From contig JAFQLP010000026.1 of assembly GCA_017414565.1 (NCBI GenBank), positions 1-32,744 of the forward strand: DNA of 32,744 nucleotides, in the 5' to 3' direction. The stretch comes from Lentisphaeria bacterium (GTDB taxonomy: Bacteria > Verrucomicrobiota > Lentisphaeria > Victivallales > Victivallaceae). The notes under the pieces are model-generated. The model had not been told where the DNA came from. It worked only from the letters and a program-made list of their open reading frames with translations, and ran no database searches. The first letter of the stretch is position 1, and every line of letters starts with the position of its first letter. Below, one piece after another: positions 1-8,337 of the stretch. The position numbers and the translations under genes were made by a program.

Positions 1-294
1 CAGAACGATCGCTACACGGCTGTGCTGTCCCAGTTTCTGAAGGTGAAATGGCAGGAATATTCGCCGTCGCTGGCCAATTTGCGCGATGATGCCACGGTCG
101 GAGTCAAACTGGTGATCTCGCCGGAGGGGCGGTTGATCAGCGGCACCATCATCCGTTCCAGCGGCAACACCGAAATGGATGCCGCCGCCAAACGGTTGAT
201 CGCCCATCTGCAAACGATCACCCTGCCGAAAAATCCGGGTGGCAAACGCTGGGAAAATACGGTCAACCTCGGAACCAAATTCAACAACTGGTAG
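1..294 (+). CDS. TonB/TolA-type C-terminal domain protein (5' end outside window)
   Basis: The reading frame is open from base 1 and ends at TAG 292-294, so only the last 97 residues are visible. They match the style of a TonB C-terminal domain: a helix (AVLSQFLKVKW), a strand pair with the G-R turn (VGVKLVISPEGRLISGTIIR), the hallmark SSGN followed by MDAAAKRLI, and a terminal strand (NTVNLGTKF). This domain normally sits in the periplasm and links inner-membrane motor proteins to outer-membrane partners. Whether the protein is TonB or TolA cannot be told without the N-terminus. The next gene starts 4 bases after the stop, so the two are probably cotranscribed. The domain family is fairly sure; the exact role is not. 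Confidence 0.75.
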   Translation, partial: QNDRYTAVLSQFLKVKWQEYSPSLANLRDDATVGVKLVISPEGRLISGTIIRSSGNTEMDAAAKRLIAHLQTITLPKNPGGKRWENTVNLGTKFNNW

Positions 295-298
295 CCGG

Positions 299-1993
299 AT
301 GATCCGTCTGATTGCCATTGCCATGCTGTTTCTGGCCGGTCTGACCGGTCACGCCGGGACCCGGCTGCTGGAACCCGGAACGCCGCTGTTTACCGGTGAT
401 CCGGCCCAGACACCGCCGGAAACCATCGTCACCGAACCGGTAATGTGCCAAACCGGAGCCAACCGTTCGCTGTGGCAGCGCAACGGTTTTGCCATGTACC
501 GGTTCGACTGCCTCGAAGTGACCCTCCCGGACGGCCGTCACCGGATCGCCGTACCACAACTGGATCTCCGCCCCGACGGCACGACCGCGATCCGGACCGG
601 GACCGCGGCCGGAGACCGGATTTGGCAGGGCATCTGCCTGCTGGCCGCGGCGGTTCTGCTCTGGCGGATACGCAAACAGCATCCGCCCGCGCCGATGGCC
701 CTCCGGCTGCTGCCGCCGCTGATCCGGAGCGGGCTTCTGATCTCCATTCTGTCCGGAGCCGGGGCGGTCTATCTTTTCTCCAGTGACGAACCGGATTTCT
801 TTGTCACCTGCGCTTCGCTGATGCAGGGAGATTTTTCGCGCTTTCAACCGCGTTCGCTGGGGACCGGCTTGTGGTATCTGCCGTTTGCCCTGCTGACCGG
901 CGCAACGGATATCACCGGGATCCTGGCACCGTTTTCCTATTTTTCCGCTTTTGTCGCCGTCCCGGCGGCGATCTTCTGCTGGCAATGTGCCGCAGAACGC
1001 CTCACCGACCGGCGGACCGCCTTTGCCGCCGCCATGCTGTTTGCCGTTCTGCCGCTTTTCTGGTTTCACTTTGAACCCGGCAGCGGCACCACGGCCAGCG
1101 GGGTGTTTCTGTGGCCGTCCGGCCGTCTTTCCTACGAATTTTACCAGACCATGATCGCCGGCGGATTCTGTGCTATGAGCGATACCCCCGCGTTGACCAT
1201 GCTGTTTGCCTCCCTGCTGTTGGCCCTGCTCCCGCCCCGCCCGTGGAACGCGGCCGCCTGCGGCATCTGTTTCGGCATGGCGTTGCTTTTGCGGATCAAT
1301 GCCCTGCTTTTCCTCCCCGCCCTGCTGACGGCCCCGCTCTGCATCCGGCGTGATCTGCCCCGCCGGGAATGGCTGATCTTTGCCGGGTGGATGCTCGCAC
1401 TGACCACCGCGGTCATGGTCCCGCAACTGCTGACCAATGCGCTCCAACTGGGCCATCCGCTGACATTCCCCTATGTCCGGTACGAAAACACCGCCGACGG
1501 CTTCGCCTTGGCCAATATGGCCGGAAACTGGCCGCTGCTGATGCGCGGCAACCGGGTCTTTCTGTTTGCCGGAGTGACCGGGTTGATGCTGATGCCGGAC
1601 CGCCGGACCGCCGGATGGCTGGCACTGTGGGTCCTGCCGACTCTGCTTTTTTTCCTCGGTTATTATCATACCCGCGACGATCTGGTGCGGTTCATCCTGC
1701 CGCTTTATGCGCCGCTTCTGCTGGCGGCCTGGACGGGCTGGCGGCACTGGCTGTCGCAGCTGCCGCAACCGCACCGCCGGATCGCCATGTGGTCGCTGCT
1801 GATCGTATTTCTCACCGGCTCCCCGGTCACGGATACGGCCTTCACCTGCTGGCAGATCCCGGCAATCGCCCTGACGGTGCCGGTGATCGCCGCGGCGGTT
1901 CTGACGGCAACGGCATACCACTGCCGCCGGACGGCCGGAGCGTGGCTGCCCGCCCTGACCGTCATCCTGTATCTTGCCGGAATCCCCTGTTGA
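299..1993 (+). CDS. Polytopic membrane protein, GT-C-type glycosyltransferase-like
   Basis: This 564-residue protein starts at ATG 299, where a signal-like sequence ([19 protein letters not shown]) begins; an upstream in-frame start would overlap the previous gene and precede the hydrophobic segment with polar residues. About 85 non-membrane residues follow (roughly 20-105), then about ten hydrophobic segments. Just after the second of these comes [22 protein letters not shown], an acidic pair at the position of the catalytic acidic motif in the first external loop of GT-C enzymes (ArnT/PMT type). Later a conserved-looking [19 protein letters not shown] segment resembles the GT-C C-terminal half. 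GT-C enzymes transfer a sugar from a polyprenyl-phosphate carrier on the outer face of the inner membrane. The acceptor is unknown. Class assignment is an inference from architecture; the family was not matched directly. Confidence 0.55.
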   Translation: MIRLIAIAMLFLAGLTGHAGTRLLEPGTPLFTGDPAQTPPETIVTEPVMCQTGANRSLWQRNGFAMYRFDCLEVTLPDGRHRIAVPQLDLRPDGTTAIRTGTAAGDRIWQGICLLAAAVLLWRIRKQHPPAPMALRLLPPLIRSGLLISILSGAGAVYLFSSDEPDFFVTCASLMQGDFSRFQPRSLGTGLWYLPFALLTGATDITGILAPFSYFSAFVAVPAAIFCWQCAAERLTDRRTAFAAAMLFAVLPLFWFHFEPGSGTTASGVFLWPSGRLSYEFYQTMIAGGFCAMSDTPALTMLFASLLLALLPPRPWNAAACGICFGMALLLRINALLFLPALLTAPLCIRRDLPRREWLIFAGWMLALTTAVMVPQLLTNALQLGHPLTFPYVRYENTADGFALANMAGNWPLLMRGNRVFLFAGVTGLMLMPDRRTAGWLALWVLPTLLFFLGYYHTRDDLVRFILPLYAPLLLAAWTGWRHWLSQLPQPHRRIAMWSLLIVFLTGSPVTDTAFTCWQIPAIALTVPVIAAAVLTATAYHCRRTAGAWLPALTVILYLAGIPC

Positions 1994-2096
1994 TTCAAAA
2001 AACTGGTATTTTGCCGGGAATGTATTATATTATAAAGTGTCTTACAGTGATTTTGTCAGGATATTTTATAACTTAAGGACCAATGCGGTTGTCGCT

Positions 2097-2360
2097 ATGA
2101 AAACATTTGAAGAACTTTTTGCCGAACTCCAAGCCAAATGTGCCGCCGGGAATCCGGAATCCGGAACTGTAAAAGAACTGGCCAAAGGCAAACATTTCAT
2201 CGGCAAAAAAATTGTGGAAGAAGCCAGCGAAGTCTGGATGGCGGCGGAATACGAAGGCCGGGAACGCACCTCCGAGGAAATTTCCCAGTTGCTCTATCAC
2301 CTGCAGGTGATGATGATCGCCAATGATCTCAAACTCGAAGACATCTATCGTTATTTGTAG
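2097..2360 (+). CDS. hisE: Phosphoribosyl-ATP pyrophosphatase HisE
   Basis: An 87-residue protein for the second step of histidine synthesis: hydrolysis of phosphoribosyl-ATP to phosphoribosyl-AMP and pyrophosphate in the cytoplasm. It has the all-alpha MazG-like fold motifs [16 protein letters not shown] (metal-binding EExxE) and [15 protein letters not shown]. In the second motif the usual Asp of ExxD is Gln, a variant I recall from actinobacterial HisE (M. tuberculosis has EEISQLLYW). The N-terminus [11 protein letters not shown] also resembles that group. The start is ATG 2097, where homology begins; an AAGGA lies upstream at 2075 but at long spacing. hisG follows after 9 bases. It is separated from the preceding gene by about 100 AT-rich bases that probably hold a promoter, although no clean -35/-10 pair stands out. 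Confidence 0.93.
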   Translation: MKTFEELFAELQAKCAAGNPESGTVKELAKGKHFIGKKIVEEASEVWMAAEYEGRERTSEEISQLLYHLQVMMIANDLKLEDIYRYL

Positions 2361-2369
2361 GAGGTTCCG

Positions 2370-3218
2370 ATGCTGCAGCTGGCTGTTCCGAATAAAGGGT
2401 CGCTCTCTGAATCCGCGATCAAACTGCTCTCCGATGCAGGTTACAAATGTACCCGCTCCGGCCGCGAACTGATTGTTTCCGACCGCGAAAACGGTATTGA
2501 TTTTATTTTTCTCCGCCCCCGCGACATTGCGATCTATGTGGGCAAGGGCGTGTTGGATCTGGGTATTACCGGCCGCGATCTGATGGTTGACAGTGCCGCC
2601 GATGTGCAGGAATTGCTGCCGCTGGGTTTCGGCCGCTCGAAATTCTGCTATGCGGCTCCGGTCAACAGCGGGATCACGGTGGATTCGCTCAACGGCAAAC
2701 GCATTGCCACCAGCTACCCGGAATTGCTGCGTCAGGATCTGGTCCGGCGTAACTGTCAGGCGGAAATCGTCAAACTGGACGGTGCCGTTGAAATCTCGAT
2801 CCGGCTGGGCGTGGCCGATGCCATCGCCGATGTGGTGGAATCCGGCCGGACGCTGGTCGAAGCCGGGCTGGGCGTGATCGGGGAACCGATGCTGGAATCC
2901 GAAGCCCTGCTGATCAGCCGCAACGGGGTCTCGGATGATGTCCGGGAGGTCGCCATTCTGATCGGGCGGCTCCGCGGCATCCTGCTGGCCCGCACCTACG
3001 CCATGATCGAATACAACATCCGCAAGCAGGATCTGGCGGCGGCCTGCGCCATCACCCCGGGCATCGAATCGCCCACGGTGTCACCGCTGAACAATACCGA
3101 CTGGGTCGCCGTCAAAGCCATGATCCGCCGCAACGAAAGCAACCGAATCATGGATGAATTGTACGCCATCGGCGCGCGGGGGATCTTTGTAACGGAATTG
3201 CGCTCCTGCCGGATCTGA
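2370..3218 (+). CDS. hisG: ATP phosphoribosyltransferase HisG, long form
   Basis: A 282-residue enzyme that condenses ATP with PRPP, the committed and feedback-regulated first step of histidine synthesis. The N-terminus (LQLAVPNKGSLSE) and FLRPRDIAIYVGKGVLDLGITGRDL are characteristic. The PRPP-binding region reads VEISIRLGVADAIADVVESGRTL. The last 75 or so residues (ITPGIESPTVSPLNN, IMDELYAIGARGIFVTEL) form the HisG C-terminal regulatory domain, so this is the self-sufficient hexameric long form that does not need HisZ. The ribosome binding site AGGAGG (2359-2364) overlaps the hisE stop. Sequence style is close to actinobacterial HisG as I remember it, and gene order hisE-hisG is the same as in mycobacteria. 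The rest of the his pathway is not in the window. Confidence 0.97.
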   Translation: MLQLAVPNKGSLSESAIKLLSDAGYKCTRSGRELIVSDRENGIDFIFLRPRDIAIYVGKGVLDLGITGRDLMVDSAADVQELLPLGFGRSKFCYAAPVNSGITVDSLNGKRIATSYPELLRQDLVRRNCQAEIVKLDGAVEISIRLGVADAIADVVESGRTLVEAGLGVIGEPMLESEALLISRNGVSDDVREVAILIGRLRGILLARTYAMIEYNIRKQDLAAACAITPGIESPTVSPLNNTDWVAVKAMIRRNESNRIMDELYAIGARGIFVTELRSCRI

Positions 3219-3229
3219 CGGAGAAACCC

Positions 3230-4207
3230 ATGACGACCGATATTCTGACCCGCGCCCGTGAAGTTCTCGATATTGAGATCAACGGCCTGCAAACCCTCCG
3301 GGACTCGCTCGGTAAAGAATTTGCCGCCACCATCGCCTGCTGTCTGGAAACCCTGGAGCAGGGCGGGAAACTGATCTGGACCGGCATCGGCAAAAGCGGG
3401 TACATCGGTAAAAAGATCGCCGCCACCATGTCCAGTGTGGGCGCGCCTTCGATTTTCATGCATCCGGTGGAGGCTCTGCATGGCGACTTGGGGATCGTAC
3501 AGGAAAACGATCTGATCCTGGCCTTGAGTTACAGTGGCGAAACCACCGAACTGCTGCGCATGATTACCTATATCCGCCGGTTCGGCTTGAAGGTCATTGC
3601 CATTACCGGCAACGGGGAATCCCAGTTGGCGCACGCCTCCGATGTGGTCCTGCCCATGCCGATCCCCGAAGAAGCCTGTCCGTTCAAACTGGCCCCCACC
3701 ACCAGCACCACCGCCTTGCTTGCGCTGGGCGATGCCATGGCCATGGTACTGCTGCAGGAACGCCATTTCACCCGCGAAAACTACGGGCGGCTGCATCCGG
3801 GCGGAGCCATCGGACTGGCGGTGACATTGAAGGTCAAAGATATCGTCCGCGGCAGCGACCGGTGTGCCATTGTCGATGAAAACACCCTGCTGCGCGACGC
3901 GCTTTATCAGATGAGCGAAGCCCGTTGCGGAGCCGCGATCATTGCGGATGCCGACCGGCGTGTGGCCGGGATCTTCACCGATGGGGATTTCCGCCGTCTT
4001 GCCAAAGCCGATACTGCGGTCCTCGACCGGAAGATGGGCGAAGTGATGACCCGCCATCCCGTTACCATCCGCAGCGATGCGATGGCGGTGGAGGTGATGA
4101 AGACCGTCGAACAACGCCGCATCAACAGCGTGATCGTAGTCGATGCCGATGACCGGGTGGTCGGATTGATCGATGTTCAGGATCTGCCCGGATTGAAATT
4201 GATTTAG
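3230..4207 (+). CDS. kdsD: D-arabinose-5-phosphate isomerase (KdsD/KpsF)
   Basis: A 325-residue cytoplasmic enzyme that interconverts ribulose 5-phosphate and arabinose 5-phosphate, the first step towards Kdo of LPS. The SIS domain (about 40-180) shows GIGKSG (52-57), HPVEALHGDLG with the catalytic-site His84 region, LSYSGET, and APTTSTTALLALGDAMA. LHPGGAIG links to two CBS domains (about 205-325: VKDIVRG...IFTDGDFRRL and MTRHPVTIR...GLIDVQDLPGL). Length is normal for the family. GGAG lies 7-10 bases before the ATG, and the gene is 11 bases downstream of hisG. It is followed by outer-membrane assembly genes, which fits an LPS role. Its product, ribulose 5-phosphate, ties it loosely to rpe further right. 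Confidence 0.96.
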   Translation: MTTDILTRAREVLDIEINGLQTLRDSLGKEFAATIACCLETLEQGGKLIWTGIGKSGYIGKKIAATMSSVGAPSIFMHPVEALHGDLGIVQENDLILALSYSGETTELLRMITYIRRFGLKVIAITGNGESQLAHASDVVLPMPIPEEACPFKLAPTTSTTALLALGDAMAMVLLQERHFTRENYGRLHPGGAIGLAVTLKVKDIVRGSDRCAIVDENTLLRDALYQMSEARCGAAIIADADRRVAGIFTDGDFRRLAKADTAVLDRKMGEVMTRHPVTIRSDAMAVEVMKTVEQRRINSVIVVDADDRVVGLIDVQDLPGLKLI

Positions 4208-4227
4208 CCATAACCAGGGAGAACTCC

Positions 4228-5298
4228 ATGCGTTTTCTTTTCGCCATTCTGCTGATCGCGGCAACGGGCTTTGCGCTCCGCGCTGATGACGAAGATGCGC
4301 GCCGGAAAGTCGCCGCCGGAAATGAAATGTTCCGCGATGGGAAATTTTATCAGGCCGCCGGGGAATACGATCAGGCGCATTTTTTGGCCGATGACCCGAT
4401 CCTGCGCTGCAACGCACTGCAGCAGAAACGCGAAGCATTCCGTCAGGCCGGTCTGCTGGCGGCGGAATTCGACACGATCGAGGATCTGCTGACCCGTTAC
4501 GCCGGCCAGTGCGATTTTGCCGCGCTCACCGCCCGGGAATACGCCATTGCCGATGCGTACCGCAAAGGCCACCGCGATCCGGAATTCTGGTCCCTGCGCT
4601 GGATACCGTGGCTCAACGGCCCCGACCGCAGTATCGACATGTACCACAAGGTCCTGGCGCGCGCGCCGTTTGCCGCCGCCGCCCCGGCGGCCCGGCTGCA
4701 GTTGGCGTATTTGCTGGACGATGACGGCAAAACCGATGATGCCATTGAACAACTCCGGCTGCTGATCCGGGATTATCCTTCTTCCCCGCAGTACAAATTC
4801 GCCCTGCTCGGGTTGGGGGAACTGCTCTACAAACGCTCGCAGTCCGGCGATGGCGACGGCCGGATCGCCGCCGAAGCGGCAACGTTGCTGGCCCGTTTCA
4901 AAAAAGAATTCCCCAACGCCCCGGAAACCGCCATGGCGGAACGCATCCGGCTGCAGGCCATGGATGCCCGCGCCAAACAACTGCTCGGCACCGCCCGCTT
5001 CTATGCCCGCAATGACCGTTCAGCGGCGGCGGCCAAATATCTGGGGACCATTCTCCGCGAGTATCCCGATTCCCAATCGGCACCGGAGGCGGAACGGATG
5101 CTGGTCGAACTGGATGAAGCCTACACCCCCGATCCGTTCCGTCCGGAAGAGGAACCCCGCCATGCGATCCTGCCGGCCCGCCGGTTGCCGCCGCAGCCCA
5201 TGCCGCTTCTGGTCGCCCCGGACAACAGCAACGGCAAATATCTGTTGCCGGTCTATGATCTCCGGGTCGGCAGAGTGGAGGAGGAAAACCAAAAATGA
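4228..5298 (+). CDS. BamD-like periplasmic TPR protein
   Basis: A 356-residue protein with a Sec signal peptide (MRFLFAILLIAATGFALRA, likely cut before DDEDA). Tetratricopeptide-like helical pairs follow: AAGNEMFRDGKFYQAAGEYDQA (about 30-50), a block near 145-195 (AAPAARLQLAYLL...AIEQLRLLIRDYPSSPQYKFALL) and one near 255-290 (AKQLLGTARFYARNDRSAAAAKYLGTILREYPDS). The last motif, helix-AR-FYxRND-AAxxYL-xxxxxYPDS, is the BamD/YfiO signature pattern. BamD helps the BAM complex insert beta-barrel proteins. There is no lipobox Cys, unlike classical BamD, so it may be soluble or bind through partners. A Pro-rich tail (about 300-335) is extra. Its last four bases overlap the LptE-like gene (ATGA), giving translational coupling. 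Confidence 0.75.
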   Translation: MRFLFAILLIAATGFALRADDEDARRKVAAGNEMFRDGKFYQAAGEYDQAHFLADDPILRCNALQQKREAFRQAGLLAAEFDTIEDLLTRYAGQCDFAALTAREYAIADAYRKGHRDPEFWSLRWIPWLNGPDRSIDMYHKVLARAPFAAAAPAARLQLAYLLDDDGKTDDAIEQLRLLIRDYPSSPQYKFALLGLGELLYKRSQSGDGDGRIAAEAATLLARFKKEFPNAPETAMAERIRLQAMDARAKQLLGTARFYARNDRSAAAAKYLGTILREYPDSQSAPEAERMLVELDEAYTPDPFRPEEEPRHAILPARRLPPQPMPLLVAPDNSNGKYLLPVYDLRVGRVEEENQK

Positions 5299-5816
5299 AA
5301 CATCTGACTGTTCTTTCCGTTCTGTCGGCCCTGCTGCTGACCGTTGTCAGCGGTTGCAACTACCATGTCGGCCGCATGGGCCATCCGCAGATCCACTCCG
5401 TCGGGATCGAGCCGGTAGTCAACGATACGACCTATTACAATGCGTCCGCCCTGCTCCGGGCCGCGCTTTCGGAACAATTCATGGTTGACGGCACTTACAA
5501 GGTCGTTTCCAACTCCCGGGCCGACAGTCTGGTGTGCGCCCGGATCGTCAGTGCGACCATGAGCGCGATCTCGGAATCGTCGTACAACAACGACGGCGAT
5601 ATTTTCAAACCGGATGAATGGCAGCTTGCCGTCACCGCGGAATTCACGGTCATCGTGCCCGGCAACCGGGAACCGCTGATCCGGCCGCGCACCGTTACCG
5701 GGACCAGCCAGTTCCAGTCCGCGGGGGATATCATCAACGCCCGTCAGCGCGGTCTTCAGATGGCATGCCGGGATCTGGCGGAAAAGATCGTTGAGTTTAC
5801 GGCCGAAGGTTTCTGA
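5295..5816 (+). CDS. lptE: LptE-like LPS-assembly lipoprotein
   Basis: A 173-residue lipoprotein: signal MKHLTVLSVLSALLLTVVSGC with lipobox VSGC and acylated Cys21. The mature part starts NYHVGRMGHPQIHSVGIEPVVNDTTYYNASALLRAALSEQF, the typical LptE/LPS-assembly pattern (GCgYh, then a strand with P-N-T, then a helix that ends in a Leu/Phe-rich stretch), followed by RADSLVCARIVSATMSA, like the ADavL-xG-I strand of the family. LptE plugs the LptD barrel that delivers LPS to the cell surface. It overlaps the BamD-like gene by 4 bases, and the pairing of both factors supports each call. Assignment to the family is from pattern only; sequence conservation in LptE is always low. Confidence 0.75.
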   Translation: MKHLTVLSVLSALLLTVVSGCNYHVGRMGHPQIHSVGIEPVVNDTTYYNASALLRAALSEQFMVDGTYKVVSNSRADSLVCARIVSATMSAISESSYNNDGDIFKPDEWQLAVTAEFTVIVPGNREPLIRPRTVTGTSQFQSAGDIINARQRGLQMACRDLAEKIVEFTAEGF

Positions 5817-5833
5817 CCGGGGGAGGAACCATT

Positions 5834-7135
5834 ATGGCGATTTCGCTCATCAAAAAAAGTCAGCTTTACTTTATTTTCTCGTTTCTGCTGACGATCGCCT
5901 GCGGGGCCGCCCTGTTGAAACTCCCGTTCATGTGGCGCGGCGACCACCCGCTGGCGTGGATCGATGCGCTGTTCACCGCCACCACCACGGTCACGACCAC
6001 CGGATTGATGACGGTGCCGTTCACGCAATTTTCGTTTTTCGGCCAGGCGGTGATCCTGATGCTGATCCAGGTCGGCGGGATCGGCATCATGTGGCTTTCC
6101 GCCTCCATCATGCTGATGCTTTCCAAAAAATTCAGTTATACCGATACATTGATGCTCTCCAACATTTCCGACAATTTTGCGGTAACCCGGACCGAGGGCA
6201 TGACCCGGTTCATCCTGATCTACACGCTTTGCTGTGAAGGGGCCGGATTCCTGTTGCTGTTTCCGGCGTTTCTTTTCGGCAGTACACCGGTGCCGGAAGC
6301 ACTGTGGCAGGCGGTCTTTCTGGCGGTATCGGGATTCTGTCACGCCGGAATCTCGCATTTTCCCGCCAGCATGATCGGCATGGGGCTCATCATCAAACTG
6401 ACGGTTGCCGGCCTGATCATTGCCGGCTCACTGGGCTTCTACTTCATCTACGATCTTTATCTGCATTACCGGCGGCCGGCCCGGCTTTCGGTACAATCGC
6501 ACATCGTGCTTTTTGCCACCTGTCTGCTGTTGATCGGCGGCACGCTGCTGATCTGGTGCATCCAGCACCTTGCCGGACAACCGGTCAACTGGGTCGATGC
6601 GTTTTTTCAATCCGCTTCGGCCCGCAGTGCTGGCTTCACCAGTGTCAATATGGATACCATGACCGGCGGCAGCGTGGCTCTGCTGATCGTGCTGATGCTG
6701 ATCGGTACCGCGCCCGGCTCCACCGGCGGCGGAGTGCGGGTGACATCGGTCGCGCTGGCGGCGGCGGCGGTATTCAATACATTCCAGGGCAACCCCCGGG
6801 TCCTGATCCGGCACCGGGAGATCCCGCTGTCCAATGTGATGAAGGCATTTGTACTGATCCTGACCATGATCACACTGATCGCCGTCGGCACCGTACTGAT
6901 CCAATCCCTGACCCGTTGCGACAGCGAATGGGCCTTTTTTCAAACGGTGTCGGCATTGACGACCACCGGTATGGAACTGCGGCCGCCGCAGGACCTGACA
7001 ACAGAGGCCAAAGTGCTGCTGATAACCTATATGTTTATCGGCCGGGTGGGGCTGTTCACCTTTTTCCTGTTTCTGCTGGACCGTGAACGGCGGAGCCGGT
7101 TGATTTATCCCAAAGAACTGATTGTTGTAAATTGA
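5834..7135 (+). CDS. trkH: TrkH/KtrB-family potassium uptake channel subunit
   Basis: A 433-residue inner-membrane protein with four M1-P-M2 repeats. Filter segments are visible in order: TTTTVTTTGLMTV, VSGFCHAGISHF, SASARSAGFTSVNM and VSALTTTGMELRPP; each has the conserved filter Gly. Between the third and fourth lies GTAPGSTGGGVRVTS, the intramembrane gating loop. The length is nearer to KtrB than to E. coli TrkH, which has two more N-terminal helices. The ribosome binding site GGGGGAGGA lies just ahead of the ATG. It is followed 7 bases later by an RCK protein, making a complete K+ uptake system. Whether Na+ (Ktr) or H+ is coupled cannot be read from the sequence. Confidence 0.94.
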   Translation: MAISLIKKSQLYFIFSFLLTIACGAALLKLPFMWRGDHPLAWIDALFTATTTVTTTGLMTVPFTQFSFFGQAVILMLIQVGGIGIMWLSASIMLMLSKKFSYTDTLMLSNISDNFAVTRTEGMTRFILIYTLCCEGAGFLLLFPAFLFGSTPVPEALWQAVFLAVSGFCHAGISHFPASMIGMGLIIKLTVAGLIIAGSLGFYFIYDLYLHYRRPARLSVQSHIVLFATCLLLIGGTLLIWCIQHLAGQPVNWVDAFFQSASARSAGFTSVNMDTMTGGSVALLIVLMLIGTAPGSTGGGVRVTSVALAAAAVFNTFQGNPRVLIRHREIPLSNVMKAFVLILTMITLIAVGTVLIQSLTRCDSEWAFFQTVSALTTTGMELRPPQDLTTEAKVLLITYMFIGRVGLFTFFLFLLDRERRSRLIYPKELIVVN

Positions 7136-7142
7136 GGAGATC

Positions 7143-7796
7143 ATGAAAAAAAGCACCTATGCGGTATTCGGCCTCGGCGCATTCGGCAGCCGTCTGGCGG
7201 TGGAATTGAGCCGGGCGGGCAACGATGTCGTTGCCATTGACCTGGACAGCGATCGGGTGAATGAACTCCGGGACGAAGTGGCGGAAGCCGTTGTGGCAGA
7301 CGTGAGCAACGAAGAGGTCATCCGCGAATTGAATGTCAAAAAATTCGATGCGGTGATCCTGGGTATGAGTTCCCATTTTGAAGCGCAGGTCCTCACCCTG
7401 ACGCTGCTCCGGCAGGAGGGAGCCAAACGCGTTATCGCCAAAGCCGGCAGCCGCATCCAGGAACGGATCCTGTACCGGCTCGGAGCCGATGAGATCATCC
7501 AGCCGGAGCAGGATGTGGCGGAGCGGCTGTCGCGGCGGCTGTCGTTGGACAACATCTCCGACTTTTTCACATTCAAGGGGCAGGCCATCGCCGAAGTGAT
7601 CGTGCCGGAGAAACTGGCCGGTAAATCGCTCCGCGAACTGGCACTCCGCAACCGTTACAACATCACTGTGCTGACCATCGGCCACGGCGGCGGCTCTCCG
7701 GAAACGGTTTTCGATCCGGATACCGTGCTGGAAAGCGGGGATCAGCTTACCGTTTTCGGAACCCAGAAATCCATCATCGAATTATTTAAGGACTGA
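7143..7796 (+). CDS. trkA: TrkA/KtrA-type RCK regulatory subunit
   Basis: A 217-residue cytoplasmic gating subunit for the potassium channel encoded just upstream. RCK_N domain: Rossmann motif GLGAFG (10-15), then VVAIDLDSDRVNEL with the acidic residue that binds the nucleotide ribose, then the VVADVSNEEVIREL and DAVILGMSS strands. RCK_C domain: about 135-217 (EVIVPEKLAGKSLRELALRNRYNITVLTI...VLESGDQLTVFGTQKSI). A single RCK unit of about 220 residues is the KtrA type; E. coli TrkA is a duplicated 458-residue form. In the family, ATP/ADP or NAD(H) and often cyclic-di-AMP control gating. GAGGAGA precedes the ATG. Confidence 0.95.
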   Translation: MKKSTYAVFGLGAFGSRLAVELSRAGNDVVAIDLDSDRVNELRDEVAEAVVADVSNEEVIRELNVKKFDAVILGMSSHFEAQVLTLTLLRQEGAKRVIAKAGSRIQERILYRLGADEIIQPEQDVAERLSRRLSLDNISDFFTFKGQAIAEVIVPEKLAGKSLRELALRNRYNITVLTIGHGGGSPETVFDPDTVLESGDQLTVFGTQKSIIELFKD

Positions 7797-7800
7797 CATC

Positions 7801-8220
7801 ATGCCTGACTGCATCTTCTGCAAGATCATCGCCGGGGAGATCCCCTCCACCAAAATCTATGAAGACGAACTGGTTTACGCCTTTCTCGACATCAGCCCCA
7901 TCAATCCGGGGCATGTCCTGGTGATCCCCAAAGAACACCACGAAAGTGCCTCCACCATCCCGGAAGCCACCGCCGGACGGATGTTCCGGATCGGCTCCCG
8001 CATCGGGATCGCCCTGAAGCGGCTCGAAGCCTACGATGCGTACAATCTCCATCTGGCTGACGGCATGGCCGCCGGGCAGGTGGTCATGCACGCCCATCTG
8101 CATGTGATCCCCCGCGGCGTGGAAGACCATTTTCACTGGAATTGGCGGCAGCTGCCCTACGCCTCCGATGAAGACCGGACGGCAACGGCGGAAGCCATCA
8201 AAGCCAAACTTTCGCTGTAA
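7801..8220 (+). CDS. HIT family (HINT-like) nucleotide hydrolase
   Basis: A 139-residue cytoplasmic protein of the histidine-triad superfamily. CIFCKIIAGEIPS at the N-terminus carries the Cys4/Cys7 pair of the Zn-binding variant, and QVVMHAHLHVIPR supplies the triad His97-x-His99-x-His101, His99 being the expected nucleophile. Family members hydrolyse AMP conjugates such as adenosine phosphoramidates. Length is standard. It is the last gene of the + strand run; it starts 4 bases after trkA and ends ahead of a strong hairpin. The Asp-box style motif PINPGHVLVIPKEHH is also typical for the family. The physiological substrate is unknown. Confidence 0.95.
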   Translation: MPDCIFCKIIAGEIPSTKIYEDELVYAFLDISPINPGHVLVIPKEHHESASTIPEATAGRMFRIGSRIGIALKRLEAYDAYNLHLADGMAAGQVVMHAHLHVIPRGVEDHFHWNWRQLPYASDEDRTATAEAIKAKLSL

Positions 8221-8264
8221 TCCCGCAGTTTCGTTCCCACCCGGAGGCTGCTCCGGGTAAAGAA

Positions 8265-8317
8265 AAACGGCAGGCCCCGCGATCCCTTCCGGATGATCGC
8301 GGCGTATCCTGCCGTTT
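8265..8317. terminator. Bidirectional terminator between the HIT gene and purL
   Basis: A 10-bp perfect outer stem (AAACGGCAGG 8265-8274 with CCTGCCGTTT 8308-8317) encloses a second 8-bp stem (CCGCGATC 8277-8284 with GATCGCGG 8295-8302). On the - strand the stem runs into TTTTTCTTT, a good U tract for purL; on the + strand the tail is only TTTCTGTGT, weaker. It sits between two convergent genes. Confidence 0.8.
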
Positions 8318-8337
8318 CTGTGTATCTCTGACGGTTA

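Noticed and set aside
281-1921. 546-codon frame opposite the GT-C-like gene
   Set aside because: Translation is rich in Gln, Gly and Arg without domains; the + strand reading gives a coherent membrane protein.
2996-4438. 480-codon - strand frame across hisG and kdsD
   Set aside because: It spans two clear enzymes and has no start signal or family pattern.
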